In this document: positions 54,195 through 63,849 of the stretch, one piece after another
Layout: each line of letters opens with the position of its first letter
Position numbering within the stretch: the first letter of the stretch is position 1
NCBI RefSeq assembly: GCF_007830615.1
Contig: NZ_VLLI01000002.1
Coordinates: forward strand, 124,001-188,000
Source of the DNA: Mucilaginibacter frigoritolerans
GTDB lineage: Bacteria; Bacteroidota; Bacteroidia; Sphingobacteriales; Sphingobacteriaceae
Direction of reading: 5' to 3'
DNA length: 64,000 nucleotides
Translations under genes and position numbers: made by a program
Notes under the pieces: model-generated
Databases searched by the model: none
The model's input: only the letters and a program-made list of their open reading frames with translations
What the model was told of the DNA's origin: nothing

Positions 54195-55681
54195 TAAACA
54201 TAATCAAACAGGGCCATAAAGCCAAAGTCCATGTGAAGCTGCATGTGACAATGAAATAAAGTTAGCCCCGGATTATCGGCAACAAAGTCAACTTCCATTT
54301 CCTGGAAGCCACCAAGCATTGCTACATCTTTCATAATACCGGCAGTATGCTTGCCGCCGATCTTTGTAATTTCAAAACTATGGCGGTGGAGGTGTATGGG
54401 ATGAATATCATCAGAAGCATTAGACATTTGTAAGCGGTAGCGCTTGCCTTTCCTTAAATGAAACATGGGTTTCATCTCCATCATGTTAAAAGCAACGCCA
54501 TTAATTGTCCAGCGGTTAAAACCCTTGTCGGCTGCTTGCTGTTTGGCAAAGGTCATTTTGATGATCTCGTCTGGCGCGGGTACCTTTACATCGTGTTTGC
54601 CGAAGATGGTATAATCCCATAAATACGGTTTGGGTTTTACCCATTGCGGTTTGCCTTTTTGCCCGGCATATTGGATAATCGTTCCCATGCCATTACCCCG
54701 GTCATCGTCGGCCAGGTCGCCCAATATCCAGGTTCCGGGATGTTTCATTTCTACGATGGCCGATATACGTTCCGCAGTTCCCAGCCATAATACCGGGACC
54801 TCGGCAGGATTCGGCACCTGAAAACCATCCATCGCTATGACCTTAAAAGTATGACCTGGAAGGGCAAGGCTGCGGAGTTCCGATCCACTGCCATTAACGA
54901 TATGGAATAAAATACGCTCACCATATTTAACCTGTATAGGAGCCCCATGGCCCAATTGCTTACCGTTGATAGTAAATGTTTTATAGCCAACTTCGTATCC
55001 TTTGGGTTTATTGGGCGCTGCCTTTTCCGCCTTGTCCTGTATGGCTTTCAATTCCGGAATTACCGGGCCGCTTAAAAAATCACTGGCCATATCTCCGCCT
55101 TTCATAAAATAGGGCTCAAACTCCTTCAGCATCAAAAACTCTTCGCGATCATAGCCGGTTGGTTTGATCTTCGGCTCAATATAAACGGGCCCTACCTGGC
55201 CAGAATACTGGCCCGCGTTCAAGTTTGCCCCTGCAACGGTATGGGTATGATAAAAACGCAGGCCAGATGGTTTGGGTACAAAAATCTCCCTGCGCATTCC
55301 GTGGGCAGGGATGTATGGCGTTCCTTCTTCTGCTGATCCATCTACACTTACCGGGATAAATTGCCCGTGCCAGTGAAATTGTTCCCGACTGTCTGTATCA
55401 TTATAAATATCTACAATAGTTTGCTGGCCTTCTTTAAAACGCAGAAGCGGTCCGGGAAACTGTCCGTTATAGGTAATGGTGGATATAATATGCTGCGGCG
55501 CAACCTCAACCAAACCGGTACCAATTCGGATCGTATAGTCGGCCTTTTGCTTGTGATCAATTTCCAGATCATGGTTTTTTACTGAACCATTAATTTTAAC
55601 CAGGCTTAAAGCGCTTGCAGGTAATACGCCTGCTATGGGTAAAACCAAACCCGCCGACCAGATAAATTTTCTGCGATCCAT
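54194..55681 (-). CDS. Multicopper oxidase with Tat-like signal
   Basis: 495 aa. Signal MDRRKFIWSAG has a twin-Arg. Copper ligands are complete: HWHGQ (103), HTHT (145), HPIHLH (427-432) and HCHMQLHMDFGFM (477-489), the type 1, 2 and 3 sites. Probably a periplasmic copper or manganese oxidase. The adjacent DoxX and ChrA genes suggest a metal or oxidative-stress role. Coupled to chrA by TAATG. Confidence 0.95.
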   Translation of the reverse strand: MDRRKFIWSAGLVLPIAGVLPASALSLVKINGSVKNHDLEIDHKQKADYTIRIGTGLVEVAPQHIISTITYNGQFPGPLLRFKEGQQTIVDIYNDTDSREQFHWHGQFIPVSVDGSAEEGTPYIPAHGMRREIFVPKPSGLRFYHTHTVAGANLNAGQYSGQVGPVYIEPKIKPTGYDREEFLMLKEFEPYFMKGGDMASDFLSGPVIPELKAIQDKAEKAAPNKPKGYEVGYKTFTINGKQLGHGAPIQVKYGERILFHIVNGSGSELRSLALPGHTFKVIAMDGFQVPNPAEVPVLWLGTAERISAIVEMKHPGTWILGDLADDDRGNGMGTIIQYAGQKGKPQWVKPKPYLWDYTIFGKHDVKVPAPDEIIKMTFAKQQAADKGFNRWTINGVAFNMMEMKPMFHLRKGKRYRLQMSNASDDIHPIHLHRHSFEITKIGGKHTAGIMKDVAMLGGFQEMEVDFVADNPGLTLFHCHMQLHMDFGFMALFDYV

Positions 55682-55692
55682 TTTAATATTTT

Positions 55693-56112
55693 TTAATTAC
55701 CAAATAGTTTGCTGTCTGCTGAGAATTTACCTGCACCATAAATCAATAAGAAAATTAAACCCATCAACATACAAAAGTCTGCCCGGCCATCATGGGCCGC
55801 CGCCCAAAAACCTTTCTCTGTTAAAGTAGGGATTTTTGTGGTATAAATCGCAGTAAGTATCACCATCATTAAGGGCACGGAAGCTGCGCGAGTAAATAAA
55901 CCAATGATGAGTAAGCAACCGCAAACGATTTCTATTGATCCGACAAACGGTCCAAAAAATGCCGGATCAGGAATACCGATTTTCATAAAGCGGCCAACAC
56001 CATCCAAACCTGGAAAAAGAAACTTCTGGACTCCTTCTGATAAAAATACCAGTCCAACTAACAGCCGGACGATGATATTTCCAGAAAAATCATGATAGGG
56101 CAGTTTTTTCAT
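55693..56112 (-). CDS. DoxX-family membrane protein
   Basis: 139 aa, four membrane helices. The motif VRLLVGLVFLSEGVQKFLFPG and later GRADFCMLMGLIFLL mark the DoxX family. Starts the operon with the multicopper oxidase gene (11-nt gap). Role in redox or quinone metabolism is inferred from relatives. Confidence 0.9.
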   Translation of the reverse strand: MKKLPYHDFSGNIIVRLLVGLVFLSEGVQKFLFPGLDGVGRFMKIGIPDPAFFGPFVGSIEIVCGCLLIIGLFTRAASVPLMMVILTAIYTTKIPTLTEKGFWAAAHDGRADFCMLMGLIFLLIYGAGKFSADSKLFGN

Positions 56113-56192
56113 ATATGGCAGGGTTATATAATAACAAAGCTAAACCATGAAAATGGCACCGAAGTGGTCTATTTGAAAATACTGCGGTATTA

Positions 56193-57014
56193 TTATGGTA
56201 TATTCCGGTAAGCCTGGGGGGTTAGTCCCGTAAACCTTTTGAAGTATTTGATAAAGTGGGAGGTATCTTTAAAATCCAATGCAAAGGCGGTTTCAGCAAC
56301 TGTATTATGCGTATAAAGTAACAGCCGACGGGCTTCACTGATGATAAACTCCGCCAGTAAACCCGCAGCAGTTTGGTTAGCTGCCTTACGGCAAATGGCG
56401 TTTAAGTTTTGCGGAGTAGTGTTTAGTAAGCCTGCGTAATGTGCAACCTGGTTTTTAACCGGTTTATTTGTGCTCAATAATTCCAGGTAGTGTTGATACA
56501 AATCTGTTTTTTTTGTTGTTACCGATTTGCTTGTTGGCTGCGCGGCTTGCAGTATTTTAGCAAGCAGTGCTTTTAATAGTCCTTCTATAACCGGCAGGCT
56601 GCCTGTTTCATTTTCTTTTACCAACAATTCAAATAATTGCTGAATGGTATCCACTTTATCAAGATAGAGACAGGTATGGTTACTCGCTTTTGAAAAAAGT
56701 GCTTTTAATTCGCCGTCAAAGCTATTGTTTATAAACAGCTTTTTAACGATGAGTACAAAGCCGGTCGGTTCAATGTCCTGATGGAGATCAAAACCATGGA
56801 TCTGTTCTCTCCTTATGAAAAATATAACCGGTGGAGCAACTTCATATTGTTGATGATCGATCAGGTGCTGCCCTTTGCCTGCTGACAAGTACACAATCTC
56901 GAAATAATTATTGTGCTTATGCGGCGTGGTTTTCCTGACCCCGCTTCTGAAAGGAGTGATTTTAATATGTTTCGCACCTTCACTTTTATCTTTAATGGAA
57001 ATTTGATCTGGCAT
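56193..57014 (-). CDS. AraC-family regulator
   Basis: 273 aa from the ATG at 57014 (MPDQISIKD); a longer version from 57101 has an uncharacteristic Cys/Lys-rich opening. N-terminal cupin-like sensor (TPHKHNNYFEIVYLSAGKGQHLIDHQQYEVAPPVIFFIRREQIHGFD) and C-terminal HTH_18 (LLNTTPQNLNAICRKA, NTVAETAFALDFKDTSHFIKYFKRFTGLTPQAYR). Lies upstream of the DoxX/MCO/ChrA group and may activate it. Confidence 0.9.
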   Translation of the reverse strand: MPDQISIKDKSEGAKHIKITPFRSGVRKTTPHKHNNYFEIVYLSAGKGQHLIDHQQYEVAPPVIFFIRREQIHGFDLHQDIEPTGFVLIVKKLFINNSFDGELKALFSKASNHTCLYLDKVDTIQQLFELLVKENETGSLPVIEGLLKALLAKILQAAQPTSKSVTTKKTDLYQHYLELLSTNKPVKNQVAHYAGLLNTTPQNLNAICRKAANQTAAGLLAEFIISEARRLLLYTHNTVAETAFALDFKDTSHFIKYFKRFTGLTPQAYRNIP

Positions 57015-57115
57015 CGATGAACATTTCTGTAAAAGTACAGGTAATTTAGGTTTTGAGGCTTTTTCTTCAGTAAGACAAAAGTGCCGGTTGACTTCTAGCA
57101 TGCGTTTAGGCTATG

Positions 57116-57280
57116 CTATTTAAGCTTTTTCTTCTTTAAACCATGCTTAACTAAACCAGCTTTGCTATTATGCAATACTGGTTTAACTTCTTCCTTTTCA
57201 ACCCTATCTTCCTTCTCCACTTTTCCCATATCGCTGTAGGCTGATGGGATCCACTCGGGTCTTAATTTATCTCGTTCCAT
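57116..57280 (-). CDS. Small basic hypothetical protein (54 aa)
   Basis: 54 codons from ATG 57280 to TAG. The protein opens MERDKLRPEWIPSAYSDMGK, has a Glu/Lys-rich middle and a very basic end (LVKHGLKKKKLK). Lies between the WYL and AraC genes on the same strand, 9 nt after the end of the WYL gene. Codon pattern, dense packing and lack of overlap favour a real gene. Function unknown. Confidence 0.6.
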   Translation of the reverse strand: MERDKLRPEWIPSAYSDMGKVEKEDRVEKEEVKPVLHNSKAGLVKHGLKKKKLK

Positions 57281-57289
57281 TTTATTAAT

Positions 57290-58354
57290 TTAACTATCTA
57301 TCTTATTCAAAGGTAATTTATCGGCTGCTAAAGTTGGGCCCTCTGTATCATAATTTTGAAGAGTTTTTAACAACTGGGCTTTCATTTGTTTTACCAGGAT
57401 GCGGGGCCCAAGTACCCTCATCTTCGATCCAAATCCCAGTAGTTCGCGTTCCAGCTCAAAGTTCATAATTACGCGGATGCTGAAGATCTTTCCGGTTTCA
57501 TCTTCGCTTAACAGCTTTTGCGTATGGTGCAGGGGTTTGGTAATTACGTAAGGCGCATTGGCGGCATCTACCCAAAAAACAACCTCACAATCGCGCTGCC
57601 CCGGCGATTTGGTTACACCAATGCAATCATTGTAATAAACAGAAAAATCAATGCTTGTATTTTCACGGTAGGCATCTTCATGAGTGGCAATAGATTGAAT
57701 TCTGTCTAACGCTAAATTTAGCAATGGCTGGTTACGAACATGGGCAACACCCAGCAGAAACCACCGGTTGCGGTATTCCTTCAACAAATAGCCGCTGAAA
57801 CCAAAAGTACTGGCCTCACGGGCCTTAAACGATTGGTAGGTAATGCTGATGGCTTTTCGGGCGACTATCGCTTTTCGGATCACCTCTATCCATTCCAGGC
57901 CCTTGAGGTTGTCGTTTTTTTCGAAGTCGATTACGGGGGCACTTTGGGTTTTTTGGGTGTAGATCTTGTCTTCCAGCTTGCTCACCATTTCGTTGAGATC
58001 AGTAAAATGGTTAAAGCCCTTGAACTGTTTCAACAGGCCGGATACCTCGCTCAGCACCTGCATGTCCTGCTGATTAATTGGGCTATTGGCAATGCTGTAA
58101 TTTTTGTCGCTATAGGTGTAATACTTTTTATCAAGCACTATAATAGGCGCTTCGTAACCTAGCTTGTTGCTGCGCATCATCTCTATATCGGCCTGTATGG
58201 TACGTCTGCTTACGCCGGTATCAATTCCCTGGTATTCGTACAGGGCCTCGCCGCAGGCATCAATCAGGTCGTCGAGCGTCCATTTTTTATGGCGGTTTTG
58301 CAGGCACTGGTCAATAGTGCGGTAGCGGATAAGGGCGTTGCGGTTAACAGGCAT
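57290..58354 (-). CDS. WYL-domain transcriptional regulator
   Basis: 354 aa. N-terminal HTH (RYRTIDQCLQNRHKKWTLDDLIDACGEALYEYQG..VSRRTIQADIEMMR) and a central WYL domain (VIVARKAISITYQSF, YRNRWFLLGVAHVRNQPLLNLALDRI) that in relatives binds nucleic-acid or nucleotide ligands. Divergent from rtcB, with which WYL and other sensors often pair; likely controls rtcB. Confidence 0.9.
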   Translation of the reverse strand: MPVNRNALIRYRTIDQCLQNRHKKWTLDDLIDACGEALYEYQGIDTGVSRRTIQADIEMMRSNKLGYEAPIIVLDKKYYTYSDKNYSIANSPINQQDMQVLSEVSGLLKQFKGFNHFTDLNEMVSKLEDKIYTQKTQSAPVIDFEKNDNLKGLEWIEVIRKAIVARKAISITYQSFKAREASTFGFSGYLLKEYRNRWFLLGVAHVRNQPLLNLALDRIQSIATHEDAYRENTSIDFSVYYNDCIGVTKSPGQRDCEVVFWVDAANAPYVITKPLHHTQKLLSEDETGKIFSIRVIMNFELERELLGFGSKMRVLGPRILVKQMKAQLLKTLQNYDTEGPTLAADKLPLNKIDS

Positions 58355-58472
58355 GGTTTTGTGATGTCGGAATTCAGATGTTCGAATTCGGATTTATTTT
58401 TTTGATGAATTTATTGATTTATTTTTTACTGCGCAAATAGATTGCGCAGATGGTGTATTACTTTGTATCATG

Positions 58473-58593
58473 AGCCCCTTTCTAAATCTCTCCCCGGTAG
58501 GGAGAGACTTAAGAAAAACAAGGGGAATAAAAATTAATTAAAGCAAAATCAAAAAGTCTCCCGCCAAATTGGCGGGGAGATTTAGAGGGGGCT
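58473..58593. repeat. Inverted-repeat element immediately upstream of rtcB
   Basis: Arms AGCCCCTTTCTAAATCTC at 58473-58490 and GAGATTTAGAGGGGGCT (58577-58593) nearly mirror each other; two GC-rich hairpins (CCCCGGTAGGGAG, CTCCCGCCAAATTGGCGGGGAG) lie inside. The right end is 3 nt before the rtcB ATG. MITE-like shape; may also form a leader structure of rtcB. Confidence 0.6.
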
Positions 58594-58596
58594 AAA

Positions 58597-60051
58597 ATGG
58601 AAAAGGAAAAAATAAGCAATAATGAACTAAAATCCCTCGGCATTAACGATGTGGAGATACTGGTAAACTTTAGTCGCGTGGCTAATGGTTTGCTGAAACA
58701 TAATGTGATGGACAAGGCCGAAATACTGGCCAACCTGGAGGCCCTGATTGACGACCCGATGCCTTATGCCCTCAAAAAAGGCGGAAAGTTTAAAAACCTG
58801 GCCGAAGATGCGATTGCCCTGCGTAAGGAAGGCAAATTTGTAAAACAGCCGCGCAGCAATTTTAAGCTGAAAGAAGAAATAGCCGATTTCCCGGTATGGG
58901 GATTGGAACATATTGAGGTAGGCGCCCTGGCACAGATGCGAACAGCTATACAATTGCCCATAGCTGTTGCCGGGGCGCTCATGCCCGATGCGCACCAGGG
59001 TTATGGTCTGCCTATTGGCGGCGTGCTGGCCACTACGGCCAATACCATTATCCCCTTTGCTGTGGGGGTGGATATTGCCTGCCGTATGTGCCTGAGTATT
59101 TTTGATTTGCCCGCCGCGATGGTGGACACTGAAACCGACAAGCTGAAAAACATACTGGTAGATAATACCTATTTCGGGATAGGATGTACCACGCAATCGT
59201 ACTTTGACAGTTCTTTATTTGACAGCAGCGCATGGAATGAAACCAAGGTGATCCGCAACCTGAAGGATAAGGCTTATGCCCAGCTGGGCACCAGCGGTAC
59301 GGGCAACCATTTTGTGGAATGGGGTGAACTTAGCCTGGCCGAAGGTGCTTTAGATGGAATCCCGGCGGGTAATTACCTGGCTTTGCTTTCGCACTCCGGA
59401 TCACGTGGGTTTGGGGGCAGCGTGGCCGACTATTACAGCAAAATTGCCATGAGCAAAACCAAGCTCCCGACCGAAGCCAAACACTTGGCCTGGCTGGATC
59501 TGGATAAAGACGAAGGGCAGGAGTACTGGATTGCCATGAACCTGGCCGGCGAATATGCCAGCGCCAACCACCACGAGATCCATAACAAAATTGCGCGTGC
59601 GCTTGGTGTTAAACCCATCAGCATGATTGAAAACCACCACAACTTTGCCTGGAAAGAGCAACTGGCCGACGGTACCGAAGTAATGGTACACCGCAAAGGT
59701 GCTACCCCGGCAGGCGAAGGGGTGCTGGGCATTATCCCCGGCAGCATGAGCACGCCCGGCTTTGTGGTGCTCGGTAAGGGCGATGCCGCCAGCATTAACT
59801 CTGCCAGCCACGGCGCAGGCCGACTAATGAGCCGAAGCGCGGCCTTTAAAACTTTAGACCCGGTTGCCATTGCCGCCAACCTTGTTGATAAACGTATTAC
59901 CCTGATGGGTAGCGACATGGACGAAGCGCCCATGGCCTATAAAGACATCCATACCGTAATGGCCGCCCAAAATGACCTGGTAGAAGTGCTGGCGAAGTTT
60001 GAACCGAGGATAGTACGAATGGCGGATGCGAAGGAGAGGCCGGAGGATTGA
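58597..60051 (+). CDS. rtcB: RtcB RNA ligase
   Basis: 484 aa, standard length. Characteristic motifs: MPDAHQGYGLPIGGVLATTA, the Mn-binding VGVDIACRMCLSIF, GTGNHFVEWG, HSGSRGFGG, HNFAWKEQ and the nucleophile-His motif SASHGAGRLMSR. Joins 2',3'-cyclic phosphate RNA ends to 5'-OH ends in tRNA or RNA repair. Divergent WYL gene probably senses RNA damage signals. Confidence 0.96.
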   Translation: MEKEKISNNELKSLGINDVEILVNFSRVANGLLKHNVMDKAEILANLEALIDDPMPYALKKGGKFKNLAEDAIALRKEGKFVKQPRSNFKLKEEIADFPVWGLEHIEVGALAQMRTAIQLPIAVAGALMPDAHQGYGLPIGGVLATTANTIIPFAVGVDIACRMCLSIFDLPAAMVDTETDKLKNILVDNTYFGIGCTTQSYFDSSLFDSSAWNETKVIRNLKDKAYAQLGTSGTGNHFVEWGELSLAEGALDGIPAGNYLALLSHSGSRGFGGSVADYYSKIAMSKTKLPTEAKHLAWLDLDKDEGQEYWIAMNLAGEYASANHHEIHNKIARALGVKPISMIENHHNFAWKEQLADGTEVMVHRKGATPAGEGVLGIIPGSMSTPGFVVLGKGDAASINSASHGAGRLMSRSAAFKTLDPVAIAANLVDKRITLMGSDMDEAPMAYKDIHTVMAAQNDLVEVLAKFEPRIVRMADAKERPED

Positions 60052-60114
60052 GACATCGATTTAGTTAATGCAACAACCGAGTTAACTAAATCCAAATAAT
60101 CATAGATTTATATT

Positions 60115-60936
60115 ATGGAAGACGTTGACACACTTTTGAAATGGACTGACGATTTAAAAAAAGAAATAAGTCAGCTATCTTTTCAGGAAAATGACATTAG
60201 GCGAGATTTTTATGGGTTACTTTTCGATGTAACTTATAATAGCTATATCAGTTTTGCTGGTCAAAAACTATTTGAGTCTATTAAAGATGGAGACGTAATT
60301 TTAAGTGACAAATTATCTATCTCGGATAAGCATGTCGAACGGCTGATGGAGGCCTCTATCTTTCCTATTCGTAGTCGAAGCCAACGAAATTATTTGAATA
60401 GACATCTATTGATTGATGCTTGGTCGAATTTCGAACTTTGTACAACATTTTTTGTTGAGGCAATTTGCAAAGATGATGAACTCGAAAATCTTTTAGGGCA
60501 TCATTTCAGAGATATTTATAAATGTATTTCTAAATCTAATTTGAATGAAAATGAAAGAGAGAACTTATTAAAGTTAACAAGAAAAACTCATCTTACCCAT
60601 GTCCCTATAACTAGAAAAACAGACTTTTTATTTAAAAGGGCTATAAACTATTATCGCGATGCTCAGAAGGACAAAGAGTTTTTGATTTTTTTGGGAAGGT
60701 TTAGGAACACAATACATACAAATTTTATCTATTACGGTAAAGACTTTGAATACCGGTTTGGCCATGCACATTTCAAATTTGAAAATTCCAAGCTGGTAAA
60801 ATGGATAGATCCTTTCGAGCCGTCTCCTAAACTATATTTTTACTTGCTTGGCCAGTTGAAAGATATTTGGACTGTATTTGTTAATGCAATAAACCACGAT
60901 AGTCTTATACCTTATCCAGATCTCGAACAAGAATAA
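60115..60936 (+). CDS. HEPN-like hypothetical protein
   Basis: 273 aa, fully helical and soluble. Near residue 198 is FLGRFRNTIHTNFIYYG, which resembles the Rx4-6H motif of HEPN RNases (R-F-R-N-T-I-H). Rest is unrecognised. Follows rtcB by 63 nt on the same strand; a link between RNA cutting and RNA joining is possible but unproven. Confidence 0.6.
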   Translation: MEDVDTLLKWTDDLKKEISQLSFQENDIRRDFYGLLFDVTYNSYISFAGQKLFESIKDGDVILSDKLSISDKHVERLMEASIFPIRSRSQRNYLNRHLLIDAWSNFELCTTFFVEAICKDDELENLLGHHFRDIYKCISKSNLNENERENLLKLTRKTHLTHVPITRKTDFLFKRAINYYRDAQKDKEFLIFLGRFRNTIHTNFIYYGKDFEYRFGHAHFKFENSKLVKWIDPFEPSPKLYFYLLGQLKDIWTVFVNAINHDSLIPYPDLEQE

Positions 60937-61030
60937 CTGACTACGTCTTCACCGTAAGCGTCACACTTGTGGTAATTAATTAAGTACTATCAGCTGTAAC
61001 AATAATTTACTCTTAAACAAAGGAAGATTT

Positions 61031-61162
61031 CTACTTTCCTTTCTTATGTTCGTGTGGTTTCAATGACGGTGTATTACCCGGTGTTTCCTTATTATCCCGT
61101 TGGCGCTGATCCGGTTTTCCGGTAGATTTAGCAATTCTCTTTGGTCCTGGTTTAATTCCCAT
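61031..61162 (-). CDS. Small hydrophilic hypothetical protein (43 aa)
   Basis: 43 codons from ATG 61162 to TAG: MGIKPGPKRIAKSTGKPDQR opening, then PGNTPSLKPHEHKKGK. Pro, Gly and Lys-rich and likely disordered. Regular codon use and isolated position support it. Function unknown. Confidence 0.5.
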   Translation of the reverse strand: MGIKPGPKRIAKSTGKPDQRQRDNKETPGNTPSLKPHEHKKGK

Positions 61163-61572
61163 AATCTTTAGTTTTAATCAAGTTATTTTATAAATTAAAT
61201 TTAACTATTGTTAATCGATTCCCGAATTAATCGTCATGGATTTTTTCCACATTTAAGATTCTACTTAAACTTAGGTTGCCAAATATTAAATCGTTTATTA
61301 ATCACCTAATTGAGCATATTGTTTACCCGGATATTCTCCCAATCTAGCGCGAGCATGTAACGATGAAAAAGTGCGGCTGGGTACTCGTGTCTTTCTTACT
61401 TCAGGACGATACAAAATAAGGAACAAAGCGGAAATGTCACGAGTACGCTCGGCTTTAGGCCTGGGCTGCACACTCGCGCCAGATGAGGTTACAGTTCTAT
61501 ATGCCGTCACGTTATACAAAATCCGTAAGGTTATTTATATTCACAAAATATTTACCAACCTTTTCACCATTA
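61163..61572. other. Spacer with an inverted repeat
   Basis: About 400 bases. GTACTCGTG at 61381-61389 has its complement CACGAGTAC at 61438-61446. A few frames cross it but none is gene-like. Confidence 0.45.
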
Positions 61573-62397
61573 ATGAAAAAGCTGTTTACATTGATTACCC
61601 TATTTATACTGGCGCAAAACGCAACAGCACAAAAAAATGAGCTGAGACAGATTGCTGATAGCATTAACGCAGAGGGGGAAATGCTTTATCATTCCGAATG
61701 GGCATCGGGTCATAGTACACAGATTTTCACCTCCAGTTTTGGCAGAAAGAAGCTGCTATCCGGTGGATATTTTTCTTATGAGACTAAAAAGGGAATGACC
61801 ACTATCTTTTTTTCTAAAAATGAGGATCTAGTAGTATTAGCGACAGTTAAGTTCGATCATGGTTTAGACTCGTCCAAATACAGTATAGACACTACAACAA
61901 GAAAATTCACCGAAAATGAAAAAGAGTACTATACCATCAGGTCAAAAGCTGCAAAGGTTATTTTAAATGACACGCTTTTTAAATTTTATCAAAATACCAG
62001 TTTAAATCTTGTTCCTATTATAAAAAATGGGACAAAAAAAGTATATGTCATCACTGCACAAACCGCGCCGAATGAAGTATTATTAGGAAATGATTACCTA
62101 ATCAATTTCGACAAAGACAATGGTATAATTAAAAAAACAAAGCTTCATAACAATCTTATCCCTCTGGGAACTGGCGGTCAAGATGCGATAAAAGCCTCCT
62201 CACATCAACATTTAGGTGAAACAAGTCCTTTTATAACAGCCACAGATATTTGTGCATTTAAATTATGGAAGGCAAAGACCACCTGGGTGATCAGTTTCGT
62301 TGTCTCAGCTGGCTATGTATCTGCATGGTACTTTGACGATGAATCTTTAGAAATTTTCACTCAGGCCGAATTCGAAAAAAAAATGAAAAATAAATAG
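61573..62397 (+). CDS. Secreted hypothetical protein
   Basis: 274 aa from the ATG at 61573, chosen because it gives a signal peptide (MKKLFTLITLFILAQNATAQ). Mature part is soluble, alpha/beta and unrecognised; an ITAQTAPNEVLLGNDYLINFDKDNGIIKKTKLHNNL segment suggests a beta-rich periplasmic fold. No motifs for catalysis. Stands alone. Confidence 0.7.
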   Translation: MKKLFTLITLFILAQNATAQKNELRQIADSINAEGEMLYHSEWASGHSTQIFTSSFGRKKLLSGGYFSYETKKGMTTIFFSKNEDLVVLATVKFDHGLDSSKYSIDTTTRKFTENEKEYYTIRSKAAKVILNDTLFKFYQNTSLNLVPIIKNGTKKVYVITAQTAPNEVLLGNDYLINFDKDNGIIKKTKLHNNLIPLGTGGQDAIKASSHQHLGETSPFITATDICAFKLWKAKTTWVISFVVSAGYVSAWYFDDESLEIFTQAEFEKKMKNK

Positions 62398-62407
62398 CAT
62401 AAAGCTA

Positions 62408-62527
62408 TTCACCCCACCAGTCGAAGTTTATAAACTTCGACCTAAAACACTGTAAGCTTTCAGCTTAATCTGCCTCGCTGCAGACTCAGTCTGCGGATTA
62501 CTATGCCAGTAGCGATTACAGTAACCG
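62408..62527. repeat. Palindrome-bearing intergenic repeat
   Basis: Contains the perfect palindrome at 62420-62441 (arm GTCGAAGTTT) followed by AAGCTTTCAGCTTAATCTG and a CGCAGACTGA-type hairpin. A near copy is at 63850-63965, directly orientated, on the other side of the glycosyltransferase gene. Confidence 0.65.
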
Positions 62528-63811
62528 TCAATCAACAGGCATCGCCTTAAAAAACTTTTCAATTTCATTTACTGCGTTTTCCAATCCGTTCTCATTCCTG
62601 ATCTGGTGGCCTATAGCGGCGGCATTATTCTTTACTTCTGTAGTCTGAACTTTTGTTAGGGCCGAAATCAGTTTTTCTGCAGTGAGTTTTTTAACCGGGA
62701 TATGTACGCCAATGTTCATCCGGTACACTATTTTACCCCAGGTAGGCTGATCGGTATAAAAGGAAATAATAATTACCGGCAGGTTGTTCCGTAACAGGGC
62801 AGCCAGTGTACCTGCACCACCATGAAACACTCCTGCCTTGCATCCGGGTAAAACGGCATGATGGTTTACATATTTGGCTACGAATAGATTTTTATGCACA
62901 GGCAAATTTTCAAAAAGCGACCATCCCGTACAAAACAAGATGCGCTCATTGGTTTGGTTCAGGATGGCATTTATAATGCTGACGAATTTTTCAGTATTAC
63001 CCACACCATTGCTGCCAAAGCCCATGTATATGGGTTTATCGCCTTGCTGCAGCCAATCTGTTAAGGCTGGGTTGGGATGAAGATTTGTTGCTTTTTCCGG
63101 CACGGTTAAAAAGCCGGTGATTTTATGATTATCGTCCCAATCTTTAGGCTGGGCGATCAGGCTGGGGCTCAGGCAATATAAATCAGGCAGGTTTTGTTTG
63201 CCGATATAGTTTACCAGGTTTTCCTTTAAAATGGGCAGACCCAGTTCCTCTCTGAATTCGTTGGTTTCGGCCTTCACAAACTTCCAGAAGAATAGGTGTG
63301 CCAGCTTATAAGTTAGCTTGTTATACCAGGGGAAATTCAGGAAATCAAAATCGCCTAATGGAAATTCTTTGGTAGGCACTACGGGCGGCATAAAATAGGT
63401 TAGCGCCATTTTCTTATTCTGCTTTTCGGCAATAGCACTGGTAATGGGCAGCGTTGCGGTATTGGCAATAATAAAATCTACCTTGTTAAAGCCTTCTATA
63501 TAGCTTTTGCGTAAAGGCACCCGCTGTTGATGCAGTACCTTAAAAAAGTACTTCATCAGCATAATGGTATTCTCCGTTTTTAGTACGTTTTGCCCTTCCG
63601 GCGAATTCATCTTTTCTTCAACATTGCCATACAGGGGGTGAAAAGCAATGCTATAGCCTTCTACTAAATCCTTAAAATTTTCCGGCGCAGCAATCGTTAC
63701 CAGGTGGCCCTTATCTGTAAGACCTAATGCCAGGGCAATATATGGCTGAATATCACCCCGGGTTCCGTAAGTAAAAATTCCTATGTTCAATGATAATCGG
63801 TTTATACGCAA
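62528..63811 (-). CDS. UGT-like glycosyltransferase (GT1/GT28 fold)
   Basis: 427 aa. The N-terminal GTRGDIQPYIALALGL motif and C-terminal FHGGAGTLAALLRNNLPVIIISFYTDQPTWG (donor-sugar region) are typical of sterol or flavonoid-type glucosyltransferases. Acceptor is not predictable. Flanked by direct repeats. Confidence 0.9.
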   Translation of the reverse strand: MRINRLSLNIGIFTYGTRGDIQPYIALALGLTDKGHLVTIAAPENFKDLVEGYSIAFHPLYGNVEEKMNSPEGQNVLKTENTIMLMKYFFKVLHQQRVPLRKSYIEGFNKVDFIIANTATLPITSAIAEKQNKKMALTYFMPPVVPTKEFPLGDFDFLNFPWYNKLTYKLAHLFFWKFVKAETNEFREELGLPILKENLVNYIGKQNLPDLYCLSPSLIAQPKDWDDNHKITGFLTVPEKATNLHPNPALTDWLQQGDKPIYMGFGSNGVGNTEKFVSIINAILNQTNERILFCTGWSLFENLPVHKNLFVAKYVNHHAVLPGCKAGVFHGGAGTLAALLRNNLPVIIISFYTDQPTWGKIVYRMNIGVHIPVKKLTAEKLISALTKVQTTEVKNNAAAIGHQIRNENGLENAVNEIEKFFKAMPVD

Positions 63812-63849
63812 AGTAACGGATTTGCCTTTAAATGTCAGTGGCCAGACTA

